This document shows, in pieces, positions 43,164-52,455 of a stretch of 64,000 bases of DNA (its first letter is position 1; the number at the start of each line of letters is the position of its first letter). A program made the position numbers and the translations under genes. The stretch is taken from NCBI GenBank assembly GCA_016719895.1, contig JADJYG010000016.1, forward strand, positions 62,001 through 126,000. Reading direction: 5' to 3'. The notes below the pieces were generated by a model. It worked only from the letters and a program-made list of their open reading frames with translations, had not been told where the DNA came from and made no database searches. This stretch comes from Saprospirales bacterium (GTDB lineage Bacteria; Bacteroidota; Bacteroidia; Chitinophagales; Saprospiraceae).

Positions 43164-45065
43164 TTACCCGATTTCGACCGGGGGAGCTTCGCTGGGTTCG
43201 GGCTGGTTTTCAGGGATTTCCTCCACGATATCCAGCTCTACCCGCAGGTTGTCGATGATAAACTCCTGCCGTTCGGGGGTGTTTTTACCCATATAGTAGT
43301 CGAGCACGTGGTCGAGGTTGGTCTCTTCGGGCAGGATGACCGGTTCGAGGCGCATGTCGGTGCTGATAAAGGCGGCGAATTCGTTGGGCGATATCTCCCC
43401 TAGCCCTTTAAAGCGGGTGATTTCGGGTTTGCCGCGCAGTTTTTGGATGGCCTGTTGTTTTTCGGCTTCGGAGTAGCAGTAAAAGGTATGTTGCTTGTCG
43501 CGCACGCGGAACAGGGGGGTGTCGAGGATATACAGGTGGCCGTTGCGCACCAGATCGGGGAAAAACTGGAGGAAAAACGTGAGCAACAGCAGGCGGATGT
43601 GCATGCCGTCGACGTCGGCGTCGGTGGCGATAACCACGCGGTTGTAGCGCAGGTCGTCGAGCGAATCTTCGATGTTGAGCGCGTGCTGGAGCAGGTTGAA
43701 CTCCTCGTTTTGGTAAACGATTTTTTTGGTCAGGCCGTAGCAGTTGAGCGGTTTGCCGCGCAGGCTGAACACCGCCTGGCTGTTCACGTCGCGGGCCTTG
43801 GTCAGCGAGCCGCTGGCAGAGTCGCCCTCGGTGATAAAGATGGTGCTGGCCAGCCGGGCTTCTTCGGTTGCTTTTTCGTTGAGGTGGAAGCGGCAGTCGC
43901 GCAGTTTTTTATTGTGGATATTGGCTGCTTTAGCGCGCTGGTTGGCCAGTTTTTTCACATCGGCGATTTCCTTGCGCTCGCGTTCGGACTGCTGGATGCG
44001 TTTGACCATTTCCCGGGCTGCCTCGGGGTTTTTATGGAGGAAATCATCGAGCGCTTTGCTGAGAAAATCGGCCATCCAGGTGCGGATATTCTGGCCGTCG
44101 GGGGCGATCTTGTCGGAGCCCAGGCGGGTTTTGGTCTGGGATTCGAACACGGGTTCTTCCACGCGCACGCTGACAGCGGCGATGATGCTTTCGCGAATGT
44201 CCTTGGCGTCGAAATTTTTTTTGAAATGGTCGCGCACCACTTTCACCAGGGCTTCGCGGAAGGCATTGAGGTGGGTGCCGCCCTGGGTGGTGTTCTGGCC
44301 GTTCACGAAGGAATAGTATTGCTCGCCGTAATGGTCGCCGTGGGTAAGGGCGATTTCGACGTCTTCCCCGGTCAGGTGAATGATCGGGTAACGGATATTT
44401 TCGGCATTGGTTTTTTTGCCGAGCAGGTCGAGCAGGCCGTTTTTGGAGTAAAAGGTTTTGCCGTTGAAATTGATGCGCAGGCCGGCGTTGAGGTAGGCGT
44501 AGTTCCAGAGTTGTTGGTCGACGTATTCGAATACCCAGCGGAAATGCCGGAACATGCCGTTGTCGGGTTTGAAGTGGATGAGCGTGCCGTTTTCCTCGGT
44601 GGTGGCGTCCAGTTTGCTCTCTTTTTTGAGGATGCCGAACTGGAATTCGGCGGTTTTGGCTTTGCCCTCCCGTACTGCGGTCACCCGGAAATACTCGGAC
44701 AAGGCATTAACGGCCTTGGTGCCCACACCGTTGAGGCCGACGGATTTTTTAAACGCTTTCGAGTCGTATTTGGCGCCGGTGTTGATTTTACTGACCACAT
44801 CCACCACTTTTCCGAGCGGGATACCGCGGCCATAGTCGCGCACGGTAACGCCGTGTTCGTTGATGGTCACGTCGATTTGTTTGCCATAGCCCATGGCATA
44901 TTCGTCGATGGAATTGTCGATGACTTCTTTGATGAGTACATAAATACCGTCTTCCGGGCTGCTGCCGTCGCCGAGTTTACCGATGTACATACCCGGGCGG
45001 AGGCGGATATGCTCGCGCCAATCGAGCGATTTGATTTCGTCTTCGGTATAACGAACTTCCTGCAT
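43164..45065 (-). CDS. parE: DNA topoisomerase IV subunit B
   Basis: The ATP-binding subunit of topoisomerase IV decatenates replicated chromosomes together with ParC. The preferred start is ATG 45065 (MQEVRYTEDEIKSLDWREHI), giving 633 residues. An upstream TTG at 45161 adds a Lys-rich 32-residue tail and overlaps a likely -7 box (TTACTTTG, 45159-45166). The GHKL ATPase domain shows EVIDNSIDE, DYGRGIP, GLNGVGTKAVNALS and the QGGTH loop. The TOPRIM domain shows TEGDSASGS, LRGKPLN and ATDADVDGMHIR, and the C-terminal part RFKGLGEI. Bacteroidota ParE and GyrB are similar; the start pattern (YTEDEIKSLDWREHIR) and length without the GyrB insert favour ParE. parC is not in the window. Confidence 0.9.
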   Translation of the reverse strand: MQEVRYTEDEIKSLDWREHIRLRPGMYIGKLGDGSSPEDGIYVLIKEVIDNSIDEYAMGYGKQIDVTINEHGVTVRDYGRGIPLGKVVDVVSKINTGAKYDSKAFKKSVGLNGVGTKAVNALSEYFRVTAVREGKAKTAEFQFGILKKESKLDATTEENGTLIHFKPDNGMFRHFRWVFEYVDQQLWNYAYLNAGLRINFNGKTFYSKNGLLDLLGKKTNAENIRYPIIHLTGEDVEIALTHGDHYGEQYYSFVNGQNTTQGGTHLNAFREALVKVVRDHFKKNFDAKDIRESIIAAVSVRVEEPVFESQTKTRLGSDKIAPDGQNIRTWMADFLSKALDDFLHKNPEAAREMVKRIQQSERERKEIADVKKLANQRAKAANIHNKKLRDCRFHLNEKATEEARLASTIFITEGDSASGSLTKARDVNSQAVFSLRGKPLNCYGLTKKIVYQNEEFNLLQHALNIEDSLDDLRYNRVVIATDADVDGMHIRLLLLTFFLQFFPDLVRNGHLYILDTPLFRVRDKQHTFYCYSEAEKQQAIQKLRGKPEITRFKGLGEISPNEFAAFISTDMRLEPVILPEETNLDHVLDYYMGKNTPERQEFIIDNLRVELDIVEEIPENQPEPSEAPPVEIG

Positions 45066-45412
45066 GGGCTTGTCGCTCTTCTTTTTAGGTGATTCCCGGT
45101 CGGCCGGTTTGCGGCTGGCGGCGTTTTTTTTCGATTTTGGTATGTGGTGATTCGCGCCCAAAGTAATGCAGTTTTAGCCGTAAGACAAAAAGGTGTTGCA
45201 AGCGATGGGCAAATTTAAAACATTTATTGTCAAAAAAACAATTTGTGTTTTAAATAATCGCTTGAACCCCGGGCGGCTTTGGCCTGTCAGCGACATTAAC
45301 TGTCCGGAAAGGTTATTCGAACGCTTTTTTGAGTGGGAAATGGGTATCCAGCGGCGGTCCGTCAGATCGTCGGTGCTGTTTGATCCTGCCCAATCCCAAT
45401 TCGCCTGTCCAA

Positions 45413-46162
45413 TCACGCCGTCTCGCCCGCGAACGATGCCCCCAGGTACTCCCGGTTCATCCGGGCGATGTTGCTCACTGAAATTTCCTTCGGGCATTCG
45501 GCCTCGCAGGCCGTCACGTTGGAGCATTTGCCGAAGCCTTCCTTGTCCATTTGTGCGATCATGGCCAGCACGCGGCGGCGGCGCTCCACTTCGCCTTGCG
45601 GCAGCAGGGCCAGGTGGCTCACCTTGGCGGAGGTGAAGAGCATGGCCGACGCGTTGGGGCAGGCGGCCACGCAGGCGCCGCAGCCGATGCAGGCGGCGGC
45701 GTCGAACGCGCGCGAGGCCTGGTCTTTTTCGATCGGGATGGCGTTGGCGTCCTGGGCCTGGCCGGTGTTGACGCTGATATATCCGCCGGCCTGGATGATC
45801 CGGTCGAACGCCGAGCGGTCCACCACCAGGTCGCGAATGACCGGGAAGGCCTTTGCGCGAAACGGCTCGATGACGATGGTGTCGCCGTCGTTGTAGTGGC
45901 GCATATGCAGCTGGCAGGTGGTGGTGCCTTTCATGGGGCCGTGCGGGCGCCCGTCGATGACCAGCGAGCAGGTGCCGCAGATGCCTTCGCGGCAGTCGTG
46001 TTCAAAAGCGATGGGCTCCTCGCGTTGGGCGATCAATTGTTCGTTGAGCACGTCCAGCATTTCGAGGAAGGACATGTGCTCGTTTACGTTATCCAATTTG
46101 TAGGTGACAAATTCGCCTTTGTATTTGCCGCCCTGGCGCCAGATTTTGAGCGTCAGATTCAT
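45413..46162 (-). CDS. sdhB: Succinate dehydrogenase iron-sulfur subunit
   Basis: The 249-residue protein carries electrons from SdhA to the membrane subunit in complex II. Its three cluster motifs are visible: CREGICGTCSLVIDGRP with a later Cys in GTTTC (2Fe-2S), CIGCGACVAACPN (4Fe-4S) and CSNVTACEAECPKEI (3Fe-4S, plus the following cysteine). The start is ATG 46162 (MNLTLKIWRQGG). Five perfect copies of an 8-bp repeat lie immediately upstream, in the space between the sdhA stop and this start codon. It is the last gene of sdhC-sdhA-sdhB, read leftward. Confidence 0.96.
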   Translation of the reverse strand: MNLTLKIWRQGGKYKGEFVTYKLDNVNEHMSFLEMLDVLNEQLIAQREEPIAFEHDCREGICGTCSLVIDGRPHGPMKGTTTCQLHMRHYNDGDTIVIEPFRAKAFPVIRDLVVDRSAFDRIIQAGGYISVNTGQAQDANAIPIEKDQASRAFDAAACIGCGACVAACPNASAMLFTSAKVSHLALLPQGEVERRRRVLAMIAQMDKEGFGKCSNVTACEAECPKEISVSNIARMNREYLGASFAGETA

Positions 46163-46163
46163 A

Positions 46164-46203
46164 TTGTTGATTTGTTGATTTGTTGATTTGTTGATTTGTT
46201 GAT
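46164..46203. repeat. Five perfect copies of an 8-bp repeat in the sdhA-sdhB gap
   Basis: TTGTTGAT is repeated five times without interruption (40 bp), ending one base from the sdhB start codon. On the coding strand it reads ATCAACAA x5. Copy-number change would alter the leader of sdhB without touching either protein. Confidence 0.95.
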
Positions 46204-46210
46204 GGGGCAG

Positions 46211-48157
46211 TTATTTATAGCTTCTCTGGGTCACCTGAATCTCCTCGTACTCCAGCGTTTCCTTGTGCAATTCGGGCCGGGCGTCGTCGCCGCGCCATTC
46301 CCAGGCGGCCACGTACATAAAGTCTTTATCGTCGCGCAGGGCTTCGCCGTCGCCGGTCTGGTATTCTTCGCGGAAGTGCCCGCCGCAGCTTTCGTTGCGG
46401 TGGAGGGCGTCTTCGCACATGAGCTGGCCGAGTTCGAGGAAGTCGGCCACGCGCCAGGCTTTTTCCAGTTCGGGGTTGTACTCGTCGCGGCGGCCGGGCA
46501 CGAACACGTCGTTCCAAAATTCGTGGCGCAGGTCGCGGATTTCGCCGATGGCTTGTTTGAGGCCGGCGGCGTTGCGGGCCATGCCGCATTTGTCCCACAT
46601 GATCTTGCCCAGGCGGCGGTGAAACGACTCCACGCTTTGTTTGCCCTGCACGCCGATGAGGTGGTGAATGCGGTCGAGCACGTCTTTTTCGGCTTTGTCG
46701 AATTCCGGCGTGTACACCGAAATGGGGCCTGTGCGGATTTCGTTGCTGAGGTACGAGCCTATCGTGTAAGGCAGTACGAAATAGCCGTCGGCGAGGCCCT
46801 GCATCAGCGCCGAGGCGCCGAGGCGGTTGGCGCCGTGGTCGCTGAAATTGGCTTCGCCGGCAGCGTAGAGGCCCGGAATAGTGGTCATGAGCTCGTAGTC
46901 GACCCACAACCCGCCCATGGTATAGTGCACGGCGGGGTATATCCGCATAGGCACCTCGTAGGGGTTGTCGCCGGTGATTTTTTCATACATCTCGAAGAGG
47001 TTGCCGTAGCGCTCTTCCACGGTGTTGCGGCCCAGGCGTTTGATGGCGTCGGCAAAGTCGAGGTACACGGCCAGGCCGGTGGCGCCCACGCCCTTGCCGG
47101 CGTCGCATTCGGTTTTGGCGGCGCGGCTGGCGATGTCGCGGGGCACGAGGTTGCCGAATGCCGGGTAGCGGCGTTCGAGGTAGTAGTCGCGGTCGGCTTC
47201 CGGGATTTGTGCGGGGTGTTTTTTTACGTCGGCGCTGCTTTTGGGCACCCAGCAGCGTCCGTCGTTGCGGAGCGATTCCGACATCAGGGTGAGCTTCGAC
47301 TGGTAGTCGCCCGACACGGGGATACAGGTCGGGTGGATTTGTGTGTAGCAGGGGTTGCCGAACCAGGCGCCGCGGCGGTGAGCGCGCCAGGCGGCGGTGG
47401 TATTGCTCATCATGGCGTTGGTGCTCAGATAGAACACGTTGCCGTAGCCGCCGGTGCAAAGCACGACGGCGTGCGCGCCGTGGCGTTCCAAATTGCCGGT
47501 GACCAGGTTGCGGGCGATAATGCCGCGGCATTTGCCGTCTACCAGCACCACGTCGAGCATTTCGTGGCGGTTGTACATGGCGACCGTGCCCAGTGCGATC
47601 TGACGGCTGAGGGCTTGGTAGGCGCCGATCAGGAGTTGCTGGCCCGTTTGGCCGCGGGCATAAAAGGTGCGCGACACCTGCGTGCCGCCAAAGGACCGGT
47701 TGTCGAGCAGGCCGCCGTATTCGCGGGCGAAGGGCACGCCCTGCGCCACGCACTGGTCGATGATATCGGTCGACACTTCCGCCAGCCGGTGCACGTTGGC
47801 TTCCCGGGCGCGGTAGTCGCCGCCTTTGATGGTGTCGTAAAAAAGGCGATAGACCGAGTCGCCGTCGTTTTGGTAGTTTTTAGCGGCGTTGATGCCGCCC
47901 TGGGCCGCGATGGAGTGCGCCCGGCGCGGGCTGTCGTGGAAAGAAAAAACCTTCACATTGTAGCCCAGTTCGCCCAAAGACGCCGCCGCCGAGGCGCCGG
48001 CCAGGCCGGAGCCGATGATGATCACATCGATGCGGCGTTTGTTATTGGGCGATACCAGGGGCACATGGCCTTTATAGTTCTCCCACTTTTCAGCCACCGG
48101 GCCCTCCGGTATGCTGGCGTTCAGTTTTGAATCGGATGCAGTTGATTTTGCTGCCAT
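46211..48157 (-). CDS. sdhA: Succinate dehydrogenase flavoprotein subunit
   Basis: The catalytic subunit oxidises succinate to fumarate. The start is ATG 48157 (MAAKSTASDSKLNASI), giving 648 residues; a TTG eight codons upstream is less likely. The FAD-binding motif is IIIGSGLAGASAAASL. The covalent-FAD region is RRAHSIAAQGGIN. The active-site stretch is IHPTCIPVSGD, with HYTMGGLWVDY and AGEANFSDHGANRLGASALMQGL further on, the last split here across the FAD contact. The C-terminal helical region follows. The size and single long form match the Bacteroidota/B-type enzyme. It lies between sdhC (46 bp upstream) and sdhB (48 bp downstream). Confidence 0.96.
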   Translation of the reverse strand: MAAKSTASDSKLNASIPEGPVAEKWENYKGHVPLVSPNNKRRIDVIIIGSGLAGASAAASLGELGYNVKVFSFHDSPRRAHSIAAQGGINAAKNYQNDGDSVYRLFYDTIKGGDYRAREANVHRLAEVSTDIIDQCVAQGVPFAREYGGLLDNRSFGGTQVSRTFYARGQTGQQLLIGAYQALSRQIALGTVAMYNRHEMLDVVLVDGKCRGIIARNLVTGNLERHGAHAVVLCTGGYGNVFYLSTNAMMSNTTAAWRAHRRGAWFGNPCYTQIHPTCIPVSGDYQSKLTLMSESLRNDGRCWVPKSSADVKKHPAQIPEADRDYYLERRYPAFGNLVPRDIASRAAKTECDAGKGVGATGLAVYLDFADAIKRLGRNTVEERYGNLFEMYEKITGDNPYEVPMRIYPAVHYTMGGLWVDYELMTTIPGLYAAGEANFSDHGANRLGASALMQGLADGYFVLPYTIGSYLSNEIRTGPISVYTPEFDKAEKDVLDRIHHLIGVQGKQSVESFHRRLGKIMWDKCGMARNAAGLKQAIGEIRDLRHEFWNDVFVPGRRDEYNPELEKAWRVADFLELGQLMCEDALHRNESCGGHFREEYQTGDGEALRDDKDFMYVAAWEWRGDDARPELHKETLEYEEIQVTQRSYK

Positions 48158-48203
48158 TTTTTTCTGGATAAATATCTGCAAAAGGGTTGCTGGATTGGAG
48201 GTT

Positions 48204-48890
48204 CTAATTCTTCAGGTACATCACCACCGGAATTGCTGCAAATAACAGCGGCACTGCGATGGAGTAAATTGCGCCGATGCCCTTGATCAGCGGCGTATAT
48301 TTGGAGTGGTTCAGGCCGAGCGTTTGAAAAGCCGACCAGAAGCCGTGCCACAGGTGGTAACCGACAACGAACATGGAAATCACATAAAATACGACAAAGC
48401 CGAGGTTTTCATACGACGCCGCTACCAGGGCGTACAAGTCTTTTACCGCGTGCGGGTACGTGTCGTATTCCACGTACACCAGCGTACCCCAGTGCATCTG
48501 AAACCAGAACTGGTACAGGTGCAGCGCGATAAAGACAAAGATGATGATGCCCAGCCAGGCCATGTTACGCGACGCGCGTTCGCTGGCGCGCACATGGCTG
48601 ACGGCATAGCGCTGCGCGCCGCGGGCGGCTTTGTTCATCTGCCACAGCAGGATGCCCTGGACCGCGTGCAACAATATAGCGGCGTACAGCAGGTACGAGA
48701 CGGTTTTAATCAGTGGGTTATGGGTCATAAAATAGGCATAGATGTTAAATGCCTCGCCGCCGTCGTCTTTCAGCAACTGGAGGTTGCCCATCAGGTGCAC
48801 TACTAAAAACAAGATCAGGAATATGCCGGTCAGCGCCATAATAATCTTCTGACCTATGGAAGAAGTAAGAAACTTGGAGAACCAACCCAT
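48204..48890 (-). CDS. sdhC: Succinate dehydrogenase cytochrome b subunit
   Basis: The 228-residue inner-membrane anchor of complex II has five hydrophobic helices, beginning FLTSSIGQKIIMALTGIFLILFLVVHLMGN. Histidines placed in or near the helices (LVVHLMGN, LLHAVQGI, ALHLYQFW, GYHLWHGFW) are consistent with the two-haem, single-polypeptide type used by Bacteroidota. It passes electrons to menaquinone. It is the first gene of the operon. No sdhD is needed in this type and none is seen. The region 48891-49182 upstream holds no gene; CAAAGAAA (48952-48959) may be a weak promoter box on the minus strand. Confidence 0.93.
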   Translation of the reverse strand: MGWFSKFLTSSIGQKIIMALTGIFLILFLVVHLMGNLQLLKDDGGEAFNIYAYFMTHNPLIKTVSYLLYAAILLHAVQGILLWQMNKAARGAQRYAVSHVRASERASRNMAWLGIIIFVFIALHLYQFWFQMHWGTLVYVEYDTYPHAVKDLYALVAASYENLGFVVFYVISMFVVGYHLWHGFWSAFQTLGLNHSKYTPLIKGIGAIYSIAVPLLFAAIPVVMYLKN

Positions 48891-49182
48891 TTTCGTGCGT
48901 TGCGTTTTGAGTTTTAATGTTCGTTTTGTGTGCCGGTGATCAATGGATGCGCAAAGAAAGCAAAAAAGATTTGCCGCAGCCTACCCGTTGCCGCGTTTTA
49001 TCAGCGCAAAACCAGGAAGCGAGACATACCCGCCGGATTTTTCGTCCGGATTATTAAAAACCGGCAATTGAATTTAGAAAAAATCAAAAACAGGGGGCCC
49101 AGGCGGAGGCTTTTACACTTTTACAGGCGAGGAGGGGCCAGCCAGACAACGAACCAAAAGAGCTCACTGTTCGAAATTTACC

Positions 49183-49665
49183 CTAGAGATAGGACCCTTC
49201 AAACGCCAGGGGCAGCAGATCGCCGCCCTTTTCAAAAACATATACCGGTCCGGTCTCCCCCTGGAGCACGATCCGGATCGGGCAGTTATTTTTGCGTTCG
49301 GTTTCGCAGATAACCTGCCGGCAACCGCCACAGGGCGCAGCCGGGATGTCGATCACTTTATGCTGGCCTTTGATAACCACGGCCAGGGCTTGTACGGCTA
49401 TACCTGGAAAACGGCTGGCCGCAGCGGCCAAAACGGCCTGTTCGGCGCAAATACACAAGGGGTAGGCGGCATTTTCATAATTGCTGCCGCGCATGATTTC
49501 GCCGTTCGCCATCCAAATCGCGACCCCGACTTTGAAATGGGAATAGGGGGAATACGAGTGTTCGAGCGCCGCGCGGGCCTGCTCCAGCAGGGCGCGGTCG
49601 GGCGCCGGCAATTCACCGGCCGTATCGTAGGCCAGGAAGCTGGCGTGCAGGATATGTTCTTTCAT
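49183..49665 (-). CDS. cdd: Cytidine deaminase
   Basis: The 160-residue protein converts cytidine and deoxycytidine to uridine forms in pyrimidine salvage. The zinc-site motifs are CICAEQAVLAAA (Cys plus the catalytic Glu in CAE) and PCGGCRQ (two Cys). This three-cysteine set is typical of the homotetrameric class. SYSPYSHFKVGVAI precedes them and is the substrate-binding segment of the family. The C-terminal tail is short. The start is ATG 49665 (MKEHILHASF). The gene is a single unit and its nearest neighbour upstream is a secreted protein of unknown role. Confidence 0.93.
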   Translation of the reverse strand: MKEHILHASFLAYDTAGELPAPDRALLEQARAALEHSYSPYSHFKVGVAIWMANGEIMRGSNYENAAYPLCICAEQAVLAAAASRFPGIAVQALAVVIKGQHKVIDIPAAPCGGCRQVICETERKNNCPIRIVLQGETGPVYVFEKGGDLLPLAFEGSYL

Positions 49666-49721
49666 AACGATTGTGCAAAAGGCCCCGAAGGTACGCGGTT
49701 TTCAGAAGTTGGCCGGCTTGT

Positions 49722-50369
49722 TCATTTGCTAAACCTGCCGTTCTGGAAAATCCCTTTCTTTTCCATGCCCACGCGATTGGCTATAAACTCGAAGGCGCCG
49801 CTCAGCGAACGGGTTTTATGGTTAAACGACCGGAGAAAACAGGCGCCCTCGAAGCTGTCGAAGGTTTCCCATTCGTCTGCTTTTCCGGTGATCAGGGCGA
49901 TGGCAGCAAAACGCAGGGGCATGTAGGTATCGGGGTCACAGGTGGTTTCGACGGGCATCTGGGCAAAGTTCCGTTTGCTCAGGCCTGCCAGCACCAGGTA
50001 GAACCGGTGTGCCGTGCCGGTGGAATCGGTCCAGATCAGGTTGAGGTGTACCGACAACAATTCGTCCGGCGCCACTTCATCGAGCAACTGCACGCCGGTG
50101 GTCCAGAAGGGTTCGTTGGCCATCAGGACGTCTTTTTTCAGGATATCGTCGTAGTAACGCCACATGAGCAGGTTGACGGATACCGGCTTGCGCAAATTCA
50201 TGGGCACGGCGTGCTGGCCCTTCGTGATCGACACATCCTCGACGATCATAGTACACGCCGGGCAAGAGAGATCGAAACTATCGTTCGGGGCTTCGCGCAC
50301 CAGAGTGACCTGGGCGCCAAGTAGCGTGGGCAAACAGACGAATAGGATAAGGACAGGCAGGGTTTGCAT
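49722..50369 (-). CDS. Secreted protein, unknown function
   Basis: The start is ATG 50369, chosen because it gives a signal peptide (MQTLPVLILFVCLPTLLGAQ) and lies 35 bp after a strong promoter box. The product has 215 residues. The mature protein is beta-rich (VTLVREAPNDSFDLSCPACTMIVED, then MNLRKPVSVNLLMWRYYDD) and has a CPAC pair near its N-terminus. I do not recognise a family. No lipobox is present, so it is probably periplasmic. The longer upstream frame has no coding character and is ignored. Confidence 0.65.
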   Translation of the reverse strand: MQTLPVLILFVCLPTLLGAQVTLVREAPNDSFDLSCPACTMIVEDVSITKGQHAVPMNLRKPVSVNLLMWRYYDDILKKDVLMANEPFWTTGVQLLDEVAPDELLSVHLNLIWTDSTGTAHRFYLVLAGLSKRNFAQMPVETTCDPDTYMPLRFAAIALITGKADEWETFDSFEGACFLRSFNHKTRSLSGAFEFIANRVGMEKKGIFQNGRFSK

Positions 50370-50403
50370 TGAACGGTTGTATGGTGAATCGATTAAGGGT
50401 GTG

Positions 50404-50436
50404 CAAAAATAGACATGCCGGGATGGTTTCGGCAAA
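50404..50436 (-). promoter_or_regulatory. Bacteroidota promoter of the secreted-protein gene
   Basis: On the minus strand TTTG (complement of 50433-50436) is followed after 21 bp by TATTTTTG (complement of 50404-50411), matching both consensus elements. The start codon at 50369 follows after 34 bp. Confidence 0.8.
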
Positions 50437-50726
50437 TAATCCATTTTTTCATATAAGGATACTACGGCGACTACGGGAAAACAGTCTTTTTGTGTACAAA
50501 CAAAGGCCTGCATCAACTTCCTGAATGCCAATGCTATAGGCGGAAAGCATTTGCCTTTTTGAACTTGCCCGCTTGGGGTATTTCTGCAAAAGCGAATAAA
50601 ATCTGTACTGGAATTCCATTTGTCTGAAACGTCAATTTTGAGGCAGTTAATCACCGCGCTCCCGGTTTATCCACCCGGAAATTGCCTGCCGGAAAGCGCA
50701 TTTTTTCACTGCAAAAAGTTGACGAC

Positions 50727-51728
50727 ATGAAAAAGATCGCTCACATTGTCTGCGCACTGACACCAAAAACCTTCTTCCCCCGCTTGCTTTTCTTCGCCGT
50801 GTTCCTGAGTCTTTCCGGGCTGTTTGTTCCCGGGTGTAAAAAAGACAACCTTCCCGCAGGCCCTTCCACCGACGCTTTTGAAACACTAGCCAAGTCGTTT
50901 TTGACTAAAGCCACCCTGCCGCTGTCGCTGGATGCCCTGACGCTTGGGGCCGAAGTACCGCAAGACAGCCTGGAAAACATGGCGCGCCAGGTTATCGAAG
51001 AAATGGTATTTCTCCGGACCGACCCGGCAGGCAATCTGCTGGTCAATAAAGTCAGGGACGGCCTCCTGCCCAAAGTCACTATCGACAACATGGTTGCCGG
51101 TTTTCTCGCCGACGGCCGGATGCTGAAGGGCGATTACCTGGTCCGTTTCCAATGGCGCACCAATACCGGCGTGGCGTTTACCACCCTGGGCGCCGTCAGC
51201 CCCGGCGGTGTGCCGCGGTTCGAGCCGGTGTTGCATTTCAACGGTATCGAGACCGTACACACGCCCGGCGTGCAGCCGCGCAGCGGTTGGACGTCAACGT
51301 GGACCCGGACCATTGAAAACGGCTTCGGTTCGGATTGCGTGGAGGTAGAATGGAAAGTCGACATTACCACCAGTCCCGACGGATGCAACATCGTCGACCC
51401 GGCGCCGCACATCGAAATCACCAAGCAACTGTCCAACTGCTGGGGCTGGGAACAACACACCACCAAAGGCGAAATTGCCTGGTGCAACCCACAACAGGAT
51501 TGCCGCTGCAGCGTGCAGCCGCAATCGTACGGTGAGGATTGCATCAAATGGGTGGTGGTGACCTATGTAGCTACGGGCGCTTCGAACATAAAAGTCGAAA
51601 CCAATGCCGGGGGCGAGTACAAGGGCTTCAAGGTAGATGCCAAGGTGAGTTTCGAGGTCAGCCGTTTCGGCTCCGAAGCCACCTTCGAGAAGATCGGCAA
51701 CCTGTGCGCTAAAAGCGGCTCGATCTAA
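50727..51728 (+). CDS. Putative lipoprotein, Cys-rich, unknown function
   Basis: The start is ATG 50727 (MKKIAHIVCALTPKTF), giving 333 residues. A hydrophobic stretch ending FVPGCKKD is a plausible lipobox, so it is probably anchored in the envelope. The first half is helical (LENMARQVIEEMVFL); the second half has many cysteines (DCVEVEWKVD, GCNIVDPAP, SNCWGWEQH, WCNPQQDCRCSVQP, EDCIKW), suggesting a disulfide-stabilised beta domain. No known domain is recognised. An in-frame ATG 15 codons upstream would bury the signal. No operon partner; MITE copy 2 lies 70 bp downstream. Confidence 0.65.
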   Translation: MKKIAHIVCALTPKTFFPRLLFFAVFLSLSGLFVPGCKKDNLPAGPSTDAFETLAKSFLTKATLPLSLDALTLGAEVPQDSLENMARQVIEEMVFLRTDPAGNLLVNKVRDGLLPKVTIDNMVAGFLADGRMLKGDYLVRFQWRTNTGVAFTTLGAVSPGGVPRFEPVLHFNGIETVHTPGVQPRSGWTSTWTRTIENGFGSDCVEVEWKVDITTSPDGCNIVDPAPHIEITKQLSNCWGWEQHTTKGEIAWCNPQQDCRCSVQPQSYGEDCIKWVVVTYVATGASNIKVETNAGGEYKGFKVDAKVSFEVSRFGSEATFEKIGNLCAKSGSI

Positions 51729-51798
51729 AACGGCTGCGGCAGCTGATCTGCGTCATCGGGCAATACTAAAAAGTGCGGGACCTTCGGCCTTTAGCTTA

Positions 51799-51960
51799 AG
51801 CATGTTGGGGATTTTCCCGCCGGGCCCAAAACGGTTCTTTTTCCGCCATTTTCCGCCTTTTTTCAGTCACAGAGTCCCCACTATGTTCCTTCAAAAACGC
51901 AAAAACTGACGCAAAAAAGCCCTCGTGTTTTTGGCTCCGGCAGAAAATCCCCAACATGCT
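51799..51960. mobile_element. MITE copy 2 (162-bp palindromic element)
   Basis: This element has the same ends as copy 1 at 41407 (AGCATGTTGGGGATTTTC and CCCCAACATGCT) and the same internal CAGTCACA(G/T)AGTCCCC(A/G)CTATG centre. Its left internal arm has diverged, so the inner palindrome is imperfect. It borders a stretch of abnormal homopolymers. Confidence 0.8.
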
Positions 51961-52400
<440 letters not shown>

Positions 52401-52455
52401 CACATGTCCCGCAATACTAAAACTTCAAAAAAATTTGCTCTAACAGTCCGCTATC

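Noticed and set aside
45066..45161. TTG start for ParE at 45161
   Set aside because: It overlaps a likely -7 box and adds a Lys-rich tail not typical of the family; ATG 45065 fits ParE starts.
46164..46203. 8-bp repeats as an origin iteron array
   Set aside because: Located inside the sdh operon with no replication gene nearby; simple slippage repeat is enough.
46196..48130. 644-codon open frame antisense to sdhA
   Set aside because: Shadow frame typical of GC-rich DNA; sdhA motifs are unambiguous on the minus strand.
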